This document shows positions 1-11,050 of a DNA stretch of 64,000 nt, piece after piece. Made by a program: the position numbers and the translations under genes. Location of the stretch: the NCBI GenBank assembly GCA_964019055.1, contig OZ025221.1:10443106-10507105 (forward strand), given 5' to 3'. Positions within the stretch are counted from its first letter, which is position 1. Every line of letters starts with the position of its first letter. The DNA comes from Anthopleura xanthogrammica. Its lineage: Eukaryota; Cnidaria; Anthozoa; Actiniaria; Actiniidae. The notes below the pieces were generated by a model. It was not told the origin of the DNA. It did no database searches and saw nothing but the letters and a program-made list of their open reading frames with translations.

Positions 1-44
1 CACGGAGTTTAGTTTTTCTAACATGAAATACGAGGTCTCAGAAT

Positions 45-1130
45 TATGGGGCGCCAAGCTTGTCAAAAATACATGATGTCATATATATATGACAAGTCTA
101 AAATATCAGACACGATTGTGGATATATACACCGACTAGACATAAATATGTATGATATTTCTGAAATATATAATAGATGTTGGTATTTATAAAACATGTTC
201 TTGTTTATACTTCATCTCTACACTTCTAACATACGTTGAAATTTATAATACATGTTCATTTATAATAATTGTTCAATTATAAAACATGTTTACCATATGA
301 ACGGCGAACTTTCATAATTATAAAACGTGTTTGCGATATATAACAAAACGGCGAATTTTTTATAATACATGTTCATTTATAACACATGTTTACGATATAA
401 AACGTGTTTATGAGCCAGCAGTCAAACGGGTCTGTGACCAGGATCTTATTGAGCATGCGTGATATCAGTCCAGGTCCTAGCAAAATGGAATCCATTTGTA
501 CAAGTACCACTTGATTTAAAGAAAGATATTATCATAATAATTGGCTATGGATGTTCTTAACGAGCTGAAAAGGCATCTTGTAGTTCTTCCTGAAATATTC
601 AATCAGTTACATCAAAATCGAGGGAGTCGTAGCTTGGATACTATCCAGGAGATGCAAAGAGTTGCAGATCGTGAAGTTTCCACGTTGTTTTGGTTCATCA
701 TCGTTGTTGAACTTGAGGACCATGGATTAAACATAAACCACAGACCCGTTTGACTGTTGGCTCATAAACACGTTTTATATCGTAAACATGTGTTATAAAT
801 GAACATGTATTATAAAAAATTCGCCGTTTTGTTATATATCGCAAACACGTTTTATAATTATGAAAGTTCGCCGTTCATATGGTAAACATGTTTTATAATT
901 GAACAATTATTATAAATGAACATGTATTATAAATTTCAACGTATGTTAGAAGTGTAGAGATGAAGTATAAACAAGAACATGTTTTATAAATACCAACATC
1001 TATTATATATTTCAGAAATATCATACATATTTATGTCTAGTCGGTGTATATATCCACAATCGTGTCTGATATTTTAGACTTGTCATATATATATGACATC
1101 ATGTATTTTTGACTAGCTTGGCGCCCCATA
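45..1130. mobile_element. DNA element with ~390-bp terminal inverted repeats
   Basis: The segment 45-436 is matched in reverse complement by 739-1130 with only scattered mismatches. The outer ends read TATGGGGCGCC and GGCGCCCCATA. The 6-bp string CAGAAT lies directly outside both ends (39-44 and 1131-1136), which fits a target-site duplication. About 300 bp of unique DNA lies between the arms and holds a 70-codon plus-strand frame (541-753). That frame starts in the core and ends in the right arm; I do not recognise it. No transposase is visible, so this looks like a non-autonomous cut-and-paste or foldback element. Superfamily is not assigned: the TSD length and GGGG-rich ends do not settle it. 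Confidence 0.8.
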
Positions 1131-1242
1131 CAGAATGATCATGCAATTGTTTTCGAAATCGCTCTTATCAAATCCTATGAGTACATTTTTTCCACAAGAC
1201 TCAATCCTTTGCTTGGCGAATTCCAGCTCAACTAATTCTAAT

Positions 1243-1393
1243 ACTATAGAGGCTTTGCACCATCACGTGACTCGCGTAGCATCGGTTAGCTACTATACTT
1301 TGTTATGGTTTACATGCCTCCTGTCATGGCGGCGTAGTTACCATTGCTAACCGACGCTATGCGAGTCACATGATGGTGCAAAGCCTCTATAGT
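1243..1393. mobile_element. MITE-like palindrome, ACTATAGAGGC ends
   Basis: Arms of about 48 bp (1243-1290 and 1346-1393) are reverse complements with a few mismatches, around a core of about 55 bp. A related terminus recurs near 60.49 kb, so it belongs to a dispersed family. The TATA at each end would fit a TA target (Tc1/mariner style), which is inference. Confidence 0.75.
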
Positions 1394-1502
1394 TATATCT
1401 ATACTCTAAGTAAATAAATAAAATACGTACACATGTACACACATATATACATTGTGTATTTATTTCGGTGCTAAAATAATTATTTGCATGCTATTGCTTT
1501 CC

Positions 1503-1659
1503 CTCCTGTAGAGCTATTTTAAAAGATTTCAAAGTATTAAGCTCCCTTACAGTATTGGGCAGCTCATTCCATGCAATAGCACCACAATAGGATAAGGAGC
1601 GTTTCATGAAGTTTCTTATAGGCTTGGGTAGTTGAAAGTCAAATTTACTCCCTCTGAGG
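1503..1659 (-). pseudogene. CR1-like LINE reverse transcriptase, 3' end (fragment)
   Basis: The minus strand reads LRGSKFDF, then KRSLSYCGAIAWNELP, then LNTLKSFK. This is the usual C-terminal signature of CR1/L2/Jockey-type reverse transcriptase ORFs (basic stretch, FSYRGAxxWNxLP, then a TLKxFK tail). The frame is open over about 52 codons. Upstream on that strand the homology appears to shift frame and then fades, so this is a 5'-truncated dead copy, as is normal for target-primed LINE insertion. Confidence 0.8.
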
Positions 1660-1979
1660 GGTTAGGTCTGAGGTCATGTACCTGGTGCCTGCTCATTAAA
1701 GATTTTAATGTCTGGGGTTAGGATACGTACAGATACAAAATGAAATGTTTCACTAAACAATTTCCTTTTGAAGTTTAAAATTTGCTTGTTTTGCTCCTGT
1801 CTTCTGTCGAAGTTTCAGCGCGATTCTAGGCCGTTTAGTTTCTTTTTAATGCAAGGATTAAAAAAAACAGCACATAATGGCTCAAATCGCGCTGAAAGGT
1901 TGCCAGAGGACCGAATCAGTGTTGAGTGAAACATCTTATTTTTTATCTGTTTGTAACTCTCATGCATTCGCCTTTATAT

Positions 1980-2083
1980 CATACACAGAAACTTTCCTTG
2001 GGCTGCCTTTGAAAATCCAAACCTTGCTTTGGTTTAGATTATTCGGTCCCAGTCGGACGCTTCCAAACATAACGAAATAGAGC
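1980..2083. repeat. Dispersed ~105-bp repeat, copy 1
   Basis: Near-identical in direct orientation to 13460-13566 (shared phrases include CCAAACCTTGCTTTGG and CACTTCCAAACATAA-like ends). Function not recognised. It lies outside the left arm of the 2.2/11.9 kb inverted repeat, whereas its partner lies outside the right arm. Confidence 0.7.
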
Positions 2084-2209
2084 TATTTGCACCATATCTA
2101 GATTACAATGCAGAAAAAAATAAATAAATAAAAATCTAATTCATTCTATTCTAATTCAATCAATCAATCAGTCATTTCAATGGTTATCCATGAGTGCCTC
2201 CGCTTCACT

Positions 2210-3105
2210 TTTCTCTAATATAAAATTTTATTCGGTATTGCGAAGGTCACACCTCCATTTTTGAATCCGAAAATTAATGGATTATGCTGCTTACATCTGT
2301 GCCATAAAAGTGCACATCCAGAATTATAGATAAATATCAATTATTGAATCATTAGATATTAACCTGGACTACCCATCCAAGCATTAAATGCAGCAGCTTT
2401 AAAATTTCTTGCAATGCATTGTCTATCTTTATCATTCTTATAATGCATCCAGACTTATAGATGAATATCAATTATTGAATCATTAAATACTAACCATGAC
2501 TGCAATCCCAAGCATCAAACGTAGCAGTTCATTAATGGCTGTTAATGCATCTTCTAAACAGAATGAATATTATGCACAATGTGCACATCGTAAGTATAAC
2601 TGACATATGTACAACATGGTTTAAAATATTATAAGCATAGACATAACGACATACGCAAGCGCAGATAGTACTTTAGGAATGACTGAATATTTTGTTCTGC
2701 CCAGATATAAAGGGTTTAACTAACCATGAAAGACTGTCTGCGATTGCTTATGTCAATCATAGGGGCGTATGGGGTGTGATGCGCAACTTGGAATTTTGCT
2801 AGGCTTAATAGGCATTTGATAAGTCCTGCTAGGTCTAATCGCCTCTCACATTCAAGCCAACTCCGCCTCCTTGTGGTGCAACCTGCGGCTGGGTGAGCGG
2901 TAACGGAGTAATGATGACAGAAATGTGAAAAGTATCCTCCTTCTTTCTGGAATAACTATTAAAAGGCAACTGGAAAAGTCCGGTGTTATTGAAATATAAT
3001 TGCTATAGTTAATATGTATTAATAAGGTTTTTTAAAGGTTTTTTAAGGTTGTTATTACTCGGGATTTCGAAGAATTGCCCGAGTTATAATTTCGGCTTTG
3101 TTTTT
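2210..3105. repeat. Left arm of a ~0.85-kb inverted repeat pair
   Basis: Reverse complement of 11878-12703 over almost its whole length. Matching stretches include the outer AATATAAAATTTTA end, the block around GCATTGTCTATCTTTATC, the block around GGCGGAGTTGGCTTGAATG, and the inner end with ACTCGGGATTTCGAA. This arm is longer because it has about 90 bp extra near 2270-2360, apparently an internal duplication of the ATCAATTATTGAATCATTA block. At the inner edge its minus strand still reads AEIITRA.LRNPE then stop, the same peptide end as in the right arm. Confidence 0.8.
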
Positions 3106-3644
3106 TTCCTTTTTGTCGTTTAGTCACAAATCGCCCTCTGGTCTTTATGGCGCATGCATAAAATGAATCACAGAGACCACACGGTCGTGATCCATATAGT
3201 GGAAGAAAAGGAGTATAAGAAGTATTTTTTGGTTTCAAATACGCTCAAAACGCATACAGATACACACGCTGTTCACGGTAGACCCACACTAAAAGATGTC
3301 GTGCGTTTTCGAAACGGGTCGGTCCGTGAACTTTACGAGAGACCAACGAGAGAAAATTAAGAGCTTGTAGAATGAAAAACGAAAATATAATTTCCGACAT
3401 GGCCTGGGTGGGAAAAGGAAACATCCGTTATATATCTCTTAATTATGCTCAAAAAAATGAATGATTGAATTTACAAATTTTTTTTCTGTGGCTTACCTTA
3501 TAAAAGGCTTTGATGTGGCATAATAAAACCTCCAAATTCTGTACTGCTAATCTTGAGGGAAGGCCAACACAATGGATTCTAATCGTCCTAAAATAATTGG
3601 GATCGCAAAAAAAAAAACATATTAAGTTAAAATATATAAAACTG

Positions 3645-3705
3645 ACAATAATAGTAATGATAATAGTAATGATAATAATAATGATGATAATGATAATAAC
3701 CATCA
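3645..3705 (+). repeat. AT-rich microsatellite (AATAGTAATGAT type)
   Basis: Irregular trinucleotide-like repeat of AAT/GAT units. It produces spurious low-complexity reading frames on both strands. Confidence 0.85.
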
Positions 3706-4287
3706 TCACCTCTCACTTGTTCTTCTTCAGTATCTATTTGGACGAGCTTTATTTTTTTTCCATGGTCCCACTTTTTCCTAGAATAAAAGAAAAGAAAAAA
3801 TATCATTTCATACTCAACTTATATATTTAACCTTGGCCGTCTTTCCCTAGAGAATGAACATATGGATGACTATTATAGCAAAGTAAGCCAAGGATTTTTG
3901 TATAAATAAGTTCAAAATTCTTCAGAAAAAAGCCATAGATGCCGTAATGTTAGAAAATAAAGACATTTTTGTGAATCTTTCCTACTTGATGATATTGATT
4001 ATCCTCGTCATTGAAATATTAATCTAGTATAGAAATCACACTCGTTTAAAAGTATTAAAATTATTGAGTACAAGTAAATAAATCCTACGTGCTGTCTCTT
4101 TTTACTATTCCTCGGTCCATCAAGAATATAATGTAGGACTAAATGTTAATATATTTGAACTTTTCATGAGTACTTTTATGAATACTAAACACACTGCATT
4201 CCGAGAAGTCTACTCTCGATTACAGAGTTTCAATCACTAATTCCTTCGGTTAGAGTTGAATAACTAAACCAGTGAAATAGATATTAG

Positions 4288-4588
4288 TAAAATTCTACTA
4301 CTATACTATTGCAAATCCTGCATTCTGATTGGCTAACGTACTCACTATCTATCAGCCGATAGATAGTGGGTAGAGAAAGCCGGACTTGTTTTGAAAAAAT
4401 GGCGGCTTTTCCTTCGCGCTTTTGTGAAGTTTAGTTTAGTTTAGTATAGTATAGTTTAGTTGAGATTTTTACTAAAACAATTAGAAGACTCACTCTCGAT
4501 TTCTATCGGCTTTGATAGTTGACTCGGGGCCGGAGCCCCTCGTCAACTATCAGCCGATAGAAATCGAGAGTGAGTCTTCTAATTGTTA
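4288..4588. mobile_element. 301-bp foldback insertion with ATTAG target duplication
   Basis: Copy B of the segmental duplication has a single ATTAG where copy A has ATTAG (4283-4287), 301 extra bases and ATTAG again (4589-4593): a filled and an empty site of one insertion. The right part (about 4474-4586) is a near-perfect hairpin with arms of roughly 50 bp around a GGGGCCGGAGCCCC loop. A second small palindrome (CTATCTATCAGCCGATAGATAG) lies near 4345-4370. No coding capacity. Confidence 0.8.
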
Positions 4589-5164
4589 ATTAGACTGATA
4601 CACTTTAGTAGACCCTAATTTCATTGTATATTTGACTATTTAGCAATTATCATCTCACAGGTTTAGCAACTTTACTAGCACTATCAATAGCAACTGCTCC
4701 TCAAAATAGAAAATTTCCATATCACCCAGAGATTTGATTGGCTAATAGAAAACAATGTAGAAAGGAATGTTGTTCCAGTTGTAGCAGACCCTAGTGGGGG
4801 AATGACGGGTAGCTGCGCAGGAGGCTACTAGAGTCTTGCCAGGCACTAACGAAAAAGCAGGAAGGTGCTAGAGAACTCTAGGTATGAGACTGAGTCGGGA
4901 CATGCCCACAGTCAAGCATAGTGGATCCAAGAAAATTATGCAAACTAATTATCAAATCCTAAAACATATTTGCACATCAAATAATATAAAGGACGGAATG
5001 CATGGGTACACGTATAGTGGGATTCAAGCGGCAATTACGAAATTCATGAAAGTTGGGATTTTAAGATTTTAAAAAACAGCGCTTATTTGCCGTATGCCGT
5101 GCCGCAACCGTAACACACTTGGTATCAGATTTATTCAGTTCATTCCAAAAAACAATTCATCAAC

Positions 5165-5505
5165 ATGCAGCTAAAAATAAACGAACGACTGAAAGAACTC
5201 ACCTCTATTGTGTTGCTTCAAAGTCTGTGGACCTCTGTGCTCGGCAATGTTGTAAGTATTAGTGTACATCTTGTTTTAAGCAATTCTTGGTCATTTTAAT
5301 GATTCAATTCTATCTGAAAATGAAAAGTAAATTAACTATTGAACCAACTTTTATAAGTTTAAGTTTGAATTCACGAAATTTTCAGCAAAAACAAGAACAC
5401 GTGTTTGGCTGCCATATTTTATCCCTTGCGTCCTGCTGTCCTGGTATTCACATTGAAAACTGGGCAAACAAACTTTTCCCGTTCCAAAAACCACATCAGA
5501 TATGA
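5165..5505 (+). CDS. Candidate small two-exon reading frame, copy A (unrecognised)
   Basis: Exon 1 5165-5251 starts MQLKINERLKEL and ends on a GTAAGT donor in phase 0. Exon 2 5386-5505 follows a TTTTCAG acceptor and continues QKQEHVFGCHILSLASCC to a TGA, giving 68 aa. The start codon, donor, acceptor and stop are all kept in the duplicated copy at 18257-18608; the only protein differences I see are L to V and W to L. A second frame in exon 2 stays open further and ends at a GTAAGA-like donor only in copy B, so the true frame is not certain. No family recognised, no convincing signal peptide. It may be a spliced transcript fragment rather than a functional gene. Confidence 0.25.
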
Positions 5506-5813
5506 AGATAAAGATTTGTTTCACATATTACCAGCACAAATATATCTTGGTAACTCAAGTTCAGGCGTAAAAAAAGCTAAAGCAAAAGGACTAAAACAAA
5601 ACTCACCTTCTCTGACCGAAACCTTCACCAAACTGGAACTCGTGGACCGACTCGACGCCGCAGCCTTATAAACTAGTGGTCAGCGGTCTGCTCAAGGTCT
5701 CTCTTGGGACCCGGGAGGCCCGGGCAACTGTACAATAGACGTTTCTCGTGCAGTTCAACAAAAATAACTTGCAAACCAATATGATTTGGATATTGATGAG
5801 CTTAACATCGAAC

Positions 5814-5954
5814 AATAGACCCCTTGCAGCACATCGGAATGCAGCTCGATTTTGAGGGCAAAACAAAAGAATTTCAATCTCCTGAGGATTGGAACCTATT
5901 GTTTTGCCCTCCAAATAATTGAGCTGCATTCCGACGTGCTGCAAGGGGTCTATT
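5814..5954. mobile_element. MITE-like palindrome, AATAGACCCCTTGCAGC ends
   Basis: The two halves are reverse complements: AATAGACCCCTTGCAGCAC at the left and its complement at the right. The inner TTTTGCCCTC and GAGGGCAAAA also pair. About 141 bp, no coding capacity. It lies in the spacer where duplication copy A differs from copy B. Confidence 0.75.
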
Positions 5955-6046
5955 ACTTCATCTATATAAAAACATATAAACTTACTTTCTGGGTAGCCTT
6001 AGCTCAAACTAGAGTTTTGAATTAAAAAAAAACCTTTTCTTCCTTG

Positions 6047-6500
6047 TCACGCCAACCATAAAAAGAAAAAGAATAAAAAAGGCCAACCAAAAATCCGGCA
6101 AACCAAAAAAACCGCCAACCAAAAAAAGGTCAACACGCGTACGATGGAGGACCATCGAATGGGGGACCCGGGCCCCCTACCCCCCCCCCCCCCCCCCGCC
6201 CACGTCCCCGGGGGGGGGGTTATTCTGGTCGTTTCATACGGGGGTGCTCCGCCCGGACTCTCGATCCCTTACCCTTTGATGTATCAAATTTCAGCAAAAA
6301 GGTACCCCTTAATTTTATAAACTTTGTTGACTGAAAAGGCACCCCTTTCATATACTTTTGAAGAAAAGCTACCCCTTTTTATACCAAAACCCACAAATAA
6401 CCACCCCTTTTCTATACCCACGGCCTGAAAAACGTACTCCTTTCAGGCGGAGCATCCCCGTATAGTCAATTATAGGGACATAAATCCACACGTAGGATAC
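6047..6500 (+). repeat. Dispersed CCAACCAAAAA / CCCCTTT-rich repeat with poly-C tract
   Basis: Matches 18868-19290 and, for its 3' half (TACCCCT..., ATACCAAAAC, CCCCGTATAGTC), also 10490-10625. Contains a poly-C run near 6180-6197 followed by a poly-G run. A family of at least three local copies; identity unknown. Confidence 0.75.
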
Positions 6501-7400
6501 CATAGGGAAATTACATTGGAAAACAAAGGCGCGCGCGAAAAAAATGCTCTGGTGCATTTTTTACTCGTTTGTATTATAAAGGACATTACCTTGACCTGGA
6601 ATTATTTAAAAAATTAATTAAACGCGATTTTTTTCCGATTTTATTTTCACCTTTTACTTTTATCTAAATTGGGCTCCCTGTGGTTTTCTGGTACCTTTGA
6701 CCTTTCTTGTACCTTTGAGGGACTAGGGCAAATAAACAAGGAACGCCTGAGAGTTTTGTATTCTTGAAAAAACTCGGGCTCGAAGTTGAAGCCAAACGCT
6801 CAATAAAATTTCTGGTGGCATTTCCAAAAAGCATCCTTCAACTCTATGTATACACGAGTTAAACCAAGAACGACTCAAAGAACCTGAAAAAAGGAATTCA
6901 TATCCAAGAAATGCTAAACGCAATAGCGGAATCCATCTTTGAACCAGGAGTCAACTCACAGCTTCTCAAAGCCATCAATATAATATTCGTTTGTCTAATA
7001 TTCGTTGGTATTGGACTTTTTTTTCTCGTTGGATTCAATATTCATCTTATATTTTTGCTATTTTTAAGTTCAGGATTGTTAATCTCTATAAATTGGTGAG
7101 TATGAACTAAACAATAAATTGATAATGGGTTCCCTGTGGTTTTCAATCTTTATTTAGCTAAAGCTCAGTGTTTGTATTCTGTAGGTTTGTTAGAGAATTA
7201 TGGCGAGAAAAACAAGATGGTCCCAGTACAGACAAGACTGAATAATAGTTGAAAGGGGAATCGGAGAAAAACAATTGATGATATACAGGGACCTCTTTAA
7301 TAAAGGTCAATGTCTGAACAGGTCAAGGCAGATCCAGGAATGGCAAGGATGAACTAGTCACTCCACCCCCTTACGTTTTGTATGATATGTAGTGTTTGTT

Positions 7401-7952
7401 TATACATGCATCAAGAGTTCTGCAATACTGCTCTAAGTACATGCTCACGTGACGAAAAAGTTGTTTTGAAAAAAAATATTTTGTAAAATATGTGATTGAA
7501 AGCACAGGTAGCCCAAGCTGGGTTTCTGTGGTGTCATATTATAAGAAAATGTATAGGGATCTAAAAAAACCTCAATAAAATCGTCAAAGTGTGAAATAAA
7601 GTAAAGAAATGTTAGTTGACCTTTGAGAAGTTATACCTCTATCGCCCTGCCTGGTTAGAATTCGGATTAAGCCAGGCAGGGCAATAGAGGTATAACTTCT
7701 CAAAGGTCTGAGCTAACATTTCTTTACTTTATTTCACATTTCGACAATTTTATTGACGTTTTTTTTAAAGATCCCCATACATTTTCTTATAATATGACAC
7801 CACAGAAACCCAGCTTGGGCTGCCTAACATGAAAATTGTGCTTGGCAAGAAAAATAGAATTAAAATATAGCATATTTTACAAAATATTTTCCCACTTATA
7901 ATCCCATGTGCATGGCTTAAAGCAGTAGCGCAGAACTCTTGATGTGTGTATA
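7401..7952. mobile_element. Long foldback element (~550 bp)
   Basis: The left half is reverse complemented by the right half from TATACATGCATCAAGAGTTC at the outer end to the central CCTGCCTGG...CCAGGCAGG hairpin tip near 7655-7680. Arms of about 250 bp have small indels. No open frame of note. Likely a non-autonomous DNA element or a snapback repeat. Confidence 0.75.
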
Positions 7953-8145
7953 ACTCAAAAATTTATCTGGATAACTTTTCATTTGGTTCACTTAGAGCTT
8001 GCATATTGAATATCAATTATTTTTTCACCATTTTCCCACCTTTCGTACCCTCAGCTGCTAGCAGAGGTACCTTTCATTATTACTGTTTCTACTTTGTCTT
8101 TAATTTTTCACTGTAGTTTTTGCTTTTGTTTCTGCGTTTCATGAT

Positions 8146-8306
8146 GATAATGTTGGTTTGCGTATGATGATGGAATATGAAATGTATATGTGATTGTACC
8201 ATACTGAATGGACTCCCTAGCATACGGAGCGTCATGGGTTCGATTCCCATCTGGGGCTCAGAATTTTTCTGAGTCCATTCAGTATTGTACGATCACATAT
8301 ACATTT
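8146..8306 (+). mobile_element. Hairpin SINE-like element, copy 1, with box-B-like core
   Basis: Begins GATAATGTTGGTTTGCG and ends ATATACATTT. Inverted arms (AAATGTATATGTGAT...ATGGACTC) surround a core with GGTTCGATTCC at 8237-8247, a good match to the pol III box B of tRNA genes. A shorter copy at 27557-27685 shares both outer ends. That copy has a clear 17-bp target duplication, so the family probably moves by LINE-type retrotransposition; for this copy I do not see a clean target duplication. Confidence 0.6.
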
Positions 8307-8626
8307 AGCTTTTCTTAATATTGGTTGTTACAAAAGATACCTCTGAACAGTCACTAGGCTTTTTGTCTTTTTGCCAGTACCATGAAAAGACAGGGCAGAA
8401 AGAGAGAGAAAAAAGGTACCTCTGCTAGCAGGGTACACCTTTCACAAAAAAAAGTTTGGGAGGGAAACTGATAGGGAGTTTCTCTCTATCAAAAACCCTT
8501 GAATTTCAAGATAAACCTATGTACCCTAATTTCTTAAACCCCCCAGTCTATTGTTCAATTAGCACTATTTTGTGCTATTTAGCAATTTGTATTACAAGGA
8601 TATACTGCACTCTATTATATGATTAC

Positions 8627-8968
8627 TAGAGTGCAAACAATATAACCGTGAAACACAAAAACTATTTAGTCGAAATTTAGTAGAATTAGTGAAAAATAGT
8701 CGAAGCGTGAATAGACTAAATTTAGTGTGCACATGCAATCAGCCAAGCGTCCTAGCCCACAAAACGCAAGTAAAATCGTTTTTGAGTCTATTCGTTTGCA
8801 CTGCTGCAAAATCAAGACGCAATTCCACAATTATACGAAATGTACAATGCACGCATTCGCGGTTCAGTGATCACACTAAATTAACACTAGACTAATTTAG
8901 TGAAATTTAGCAAAATTTAGCAAAATTAGTTTTTGTTAATGTTTCACGGTTATATTGTTTGCACTCTA
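8627..8968. mobile_element. MITE with ~35-bp inverted ends (TAGAGTGCAAACAATATAAC)
   Basis: TAGAGTGCAAACAATATAAC at 8627 is reverse complemented at 8949-8968, and the pairing extends through CGTGAAACA. The interior contains ATTTAGT/ATTTAGC subrepeats. It also contains a 68-codon plus-strand frame (8689-8895) that I consider non-coding. Confidence 0.75.
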
Positions 8969-8974
8969 TCATCT

Positions 8975-10485
8975 TCACCATCGTCTAAATGTTTGTTTGT
9001 TGTTATTTTTAAGTACCCCTACGATCCCTCCTTGGGTATGTTTATAATTTTCAGATACCGGTACCTCCTTTCTACACTGAAATTTTTTTTGAAAACCCCC
9101 AGTACTTTTCTCATCAGTGCTTCCCCCTCCCAGCAATAGTTTTGAATATTCCAGCATTCCTTTGGTATAGCCCAGTTCTGAGATATGCTTCGCTTGTCAT
9201 GCACAAATGTTTCAGTACGAGGCTTCATGCTAATTAAATTTATTCTTTTCTCCTGTCACGAATCACTGAGCATTTGGCCGGACAACCGAAGCACATCTCG
9301 GAAGTGGGCTATTGGCATGGAACTGCAATAGTTACACCCTTTGAATGGACCAGTCAATAGACGATTTTCGAAATACGCGAGCACTTTCAAAAAATATTGA
9401 AGACGCAGGCATGATCTTGCGGCATTTTCGAGCAGCTTCAATACAGCACGCGATCTTGCCCAAAAATTTTGATTTTTGCTTGTACGAATGTTCCTGGCCC
9501 CTCTCTAGACTCGGGGGGTTGTCGAGATACTGATATACCCATTTTTTTCTCTGTGATGCCAATATTCCTAGTCCAGTCCCAGACTCACTTTGTCTGCTCT
9601 GAATGGTATGTCTGAAAGTGATCGAGTTCTGGAGTGAATTACAGTATTCCTAGAATTTCACCGGAATTATTATGATTTGCATACCAAATGTCCAAAATTA
9701 TCTTGAACCAAGATACTGAAAATATATAAATTTCATCAAAGATACGGAATACCAGGGTTAAAAATGCCCCATTCCAGCAATATACCTAAAAACCAAGGCT
9801 GACTATGGCTATTTGAGGAGGGTAGGGAAGGGTATATTTGTTGCTGCTGCTGGCCCTGCAGGGATGGTGGAGCTCCTGGGTGGTCTTTAGCTCCATTTTT
9901 CATAGAAATACACAAACTAGACAAGTGAAATGTCATACAAGTATATTATTGATTTGATTTTATTATTCATTTTATTCCAAACAATTCATATCATATAAAG
10001 AAGACTTATTCCTTTGTCTCATTATTGAGGGTCATTTGTGGAGAGAGCCACATTATTTTGAATGCAAGCTGCTAATGTACATCGAGCAATAGTGTAGAGT
10101 GGATGGTGTACTGCAGTACACATACCAATGGGGGTCTCCATCTACACATTCAACATCATTCAAGCCAGGCCATGTCCTAGGTCTTGTGGTCATAATTCAG
10201 CTACTGCCGAGCTCTCTGAAAGGGCCAAACGTACCTCTCTCGTATGTTCTTTCGTTCTTTCTTGGATTGCTCTTCCTATTTCTCAAGACTTTCACATTTG
10301 CTGCAGGCATAGTTAATAAATCTATCTCGATCTCGTAGACAACACCGTTTTATCTGCCAGGAAGGACTGGGTCTCTGGGCATACCAGGCAACTACATTAT
10401 AGTGGTAGGTTCGTTTCTGGTTTATAAAAAATATATATATCCAACTAGGGTACATAATTTAATAACTCGGATGTATATGAAAGTA
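8975..10485. other. No gene recognised
   Basis: Several overlapping 60-80 codon frames occur on both strands (for example 10099-10338 plus and 9332-9562 minus) but none carries a recognisable motif or splice context. Probably decayed repeat sequence. Confidence 0.5.
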
Positions 10486-10489
10486 CCCC

Positions 10490-10625
10490 TTTAATATAGC
10501 TTTGAAGAAAATCTACCCCTGTTTATACCAAAACTCACAAATTTCCACCCCTTTGCTATACGTGCAGCCTGAAAAAAGTACCCCTTTCCGGTTGAACATC
10601 CCCGTATAGTCCATTATAGGGAGTA
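10490..10625 (+). repeat. Partial copy of the 6.05/18.87-kb repeat
   Basis: Shares AAAGTACCCCTTT, TTATACCAAAACTCACAAA and CATCCCCGTATAGTC with 6290-6475 and 19085-19290, more diverged than those two are from each other. Confidence 0.7.
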
Positions 10626-11050
10626 TGATGTTGATAATAATAATAACCATCACCTCTCGCTTGTTCTTCTTCATAGAAGCAAGACGGACGGTGTGTTTGC
10701 AATGTTAGAGACATGTGAATAATTGTCCAAGGCATTAAAAAAAGTCTCTATCATTGCAAGCTCACCATACATCTCGCTTCTATGCAAAGGCATGCTCACT
10801 TTTCAAGATGGCACAAGGAACTGTGAAGGGGACTATTACTCAACAGAGCAGACAGGAAACAGATTTTTAGGTCTTACATTAGTATATTTCAAGCTTTTTA
10901 GTTAGATTTATATTCTCGTATACTTGTATTTTTTTAAACAAATGTATCGTAGGTAGTAATAGAGAAATTGTTGTATCTCACATTTTGTTATTCGCAGTCA
11001 AAAATGATTCATACATGAGATATGACAGATGTTTTTTTTTTCCCACCCAG

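Larger units (their letters stand above)
3833..5641 (+). repeat. Segmental duplication, copy A
   Basis: Collinear and highly similar to 16965-18742 in direct orientation, about 13.1 kb apart. The match runs from the CTTTCCCTAGAGAATGAAC block to CCTTCACCAAACT. Copy A carries a 301-bp insertion (4288-4588) absent from copy B. Copy B carries a ~220-bp insertion (17998-18217) and a short stretch near 17657 absent here. After an unrelated spacer the similarity resumes at 6047. Copy A lies inside the 10.5-kb interval bounded by the inverted repeats, copy B outside it. Confidence 0.85.
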
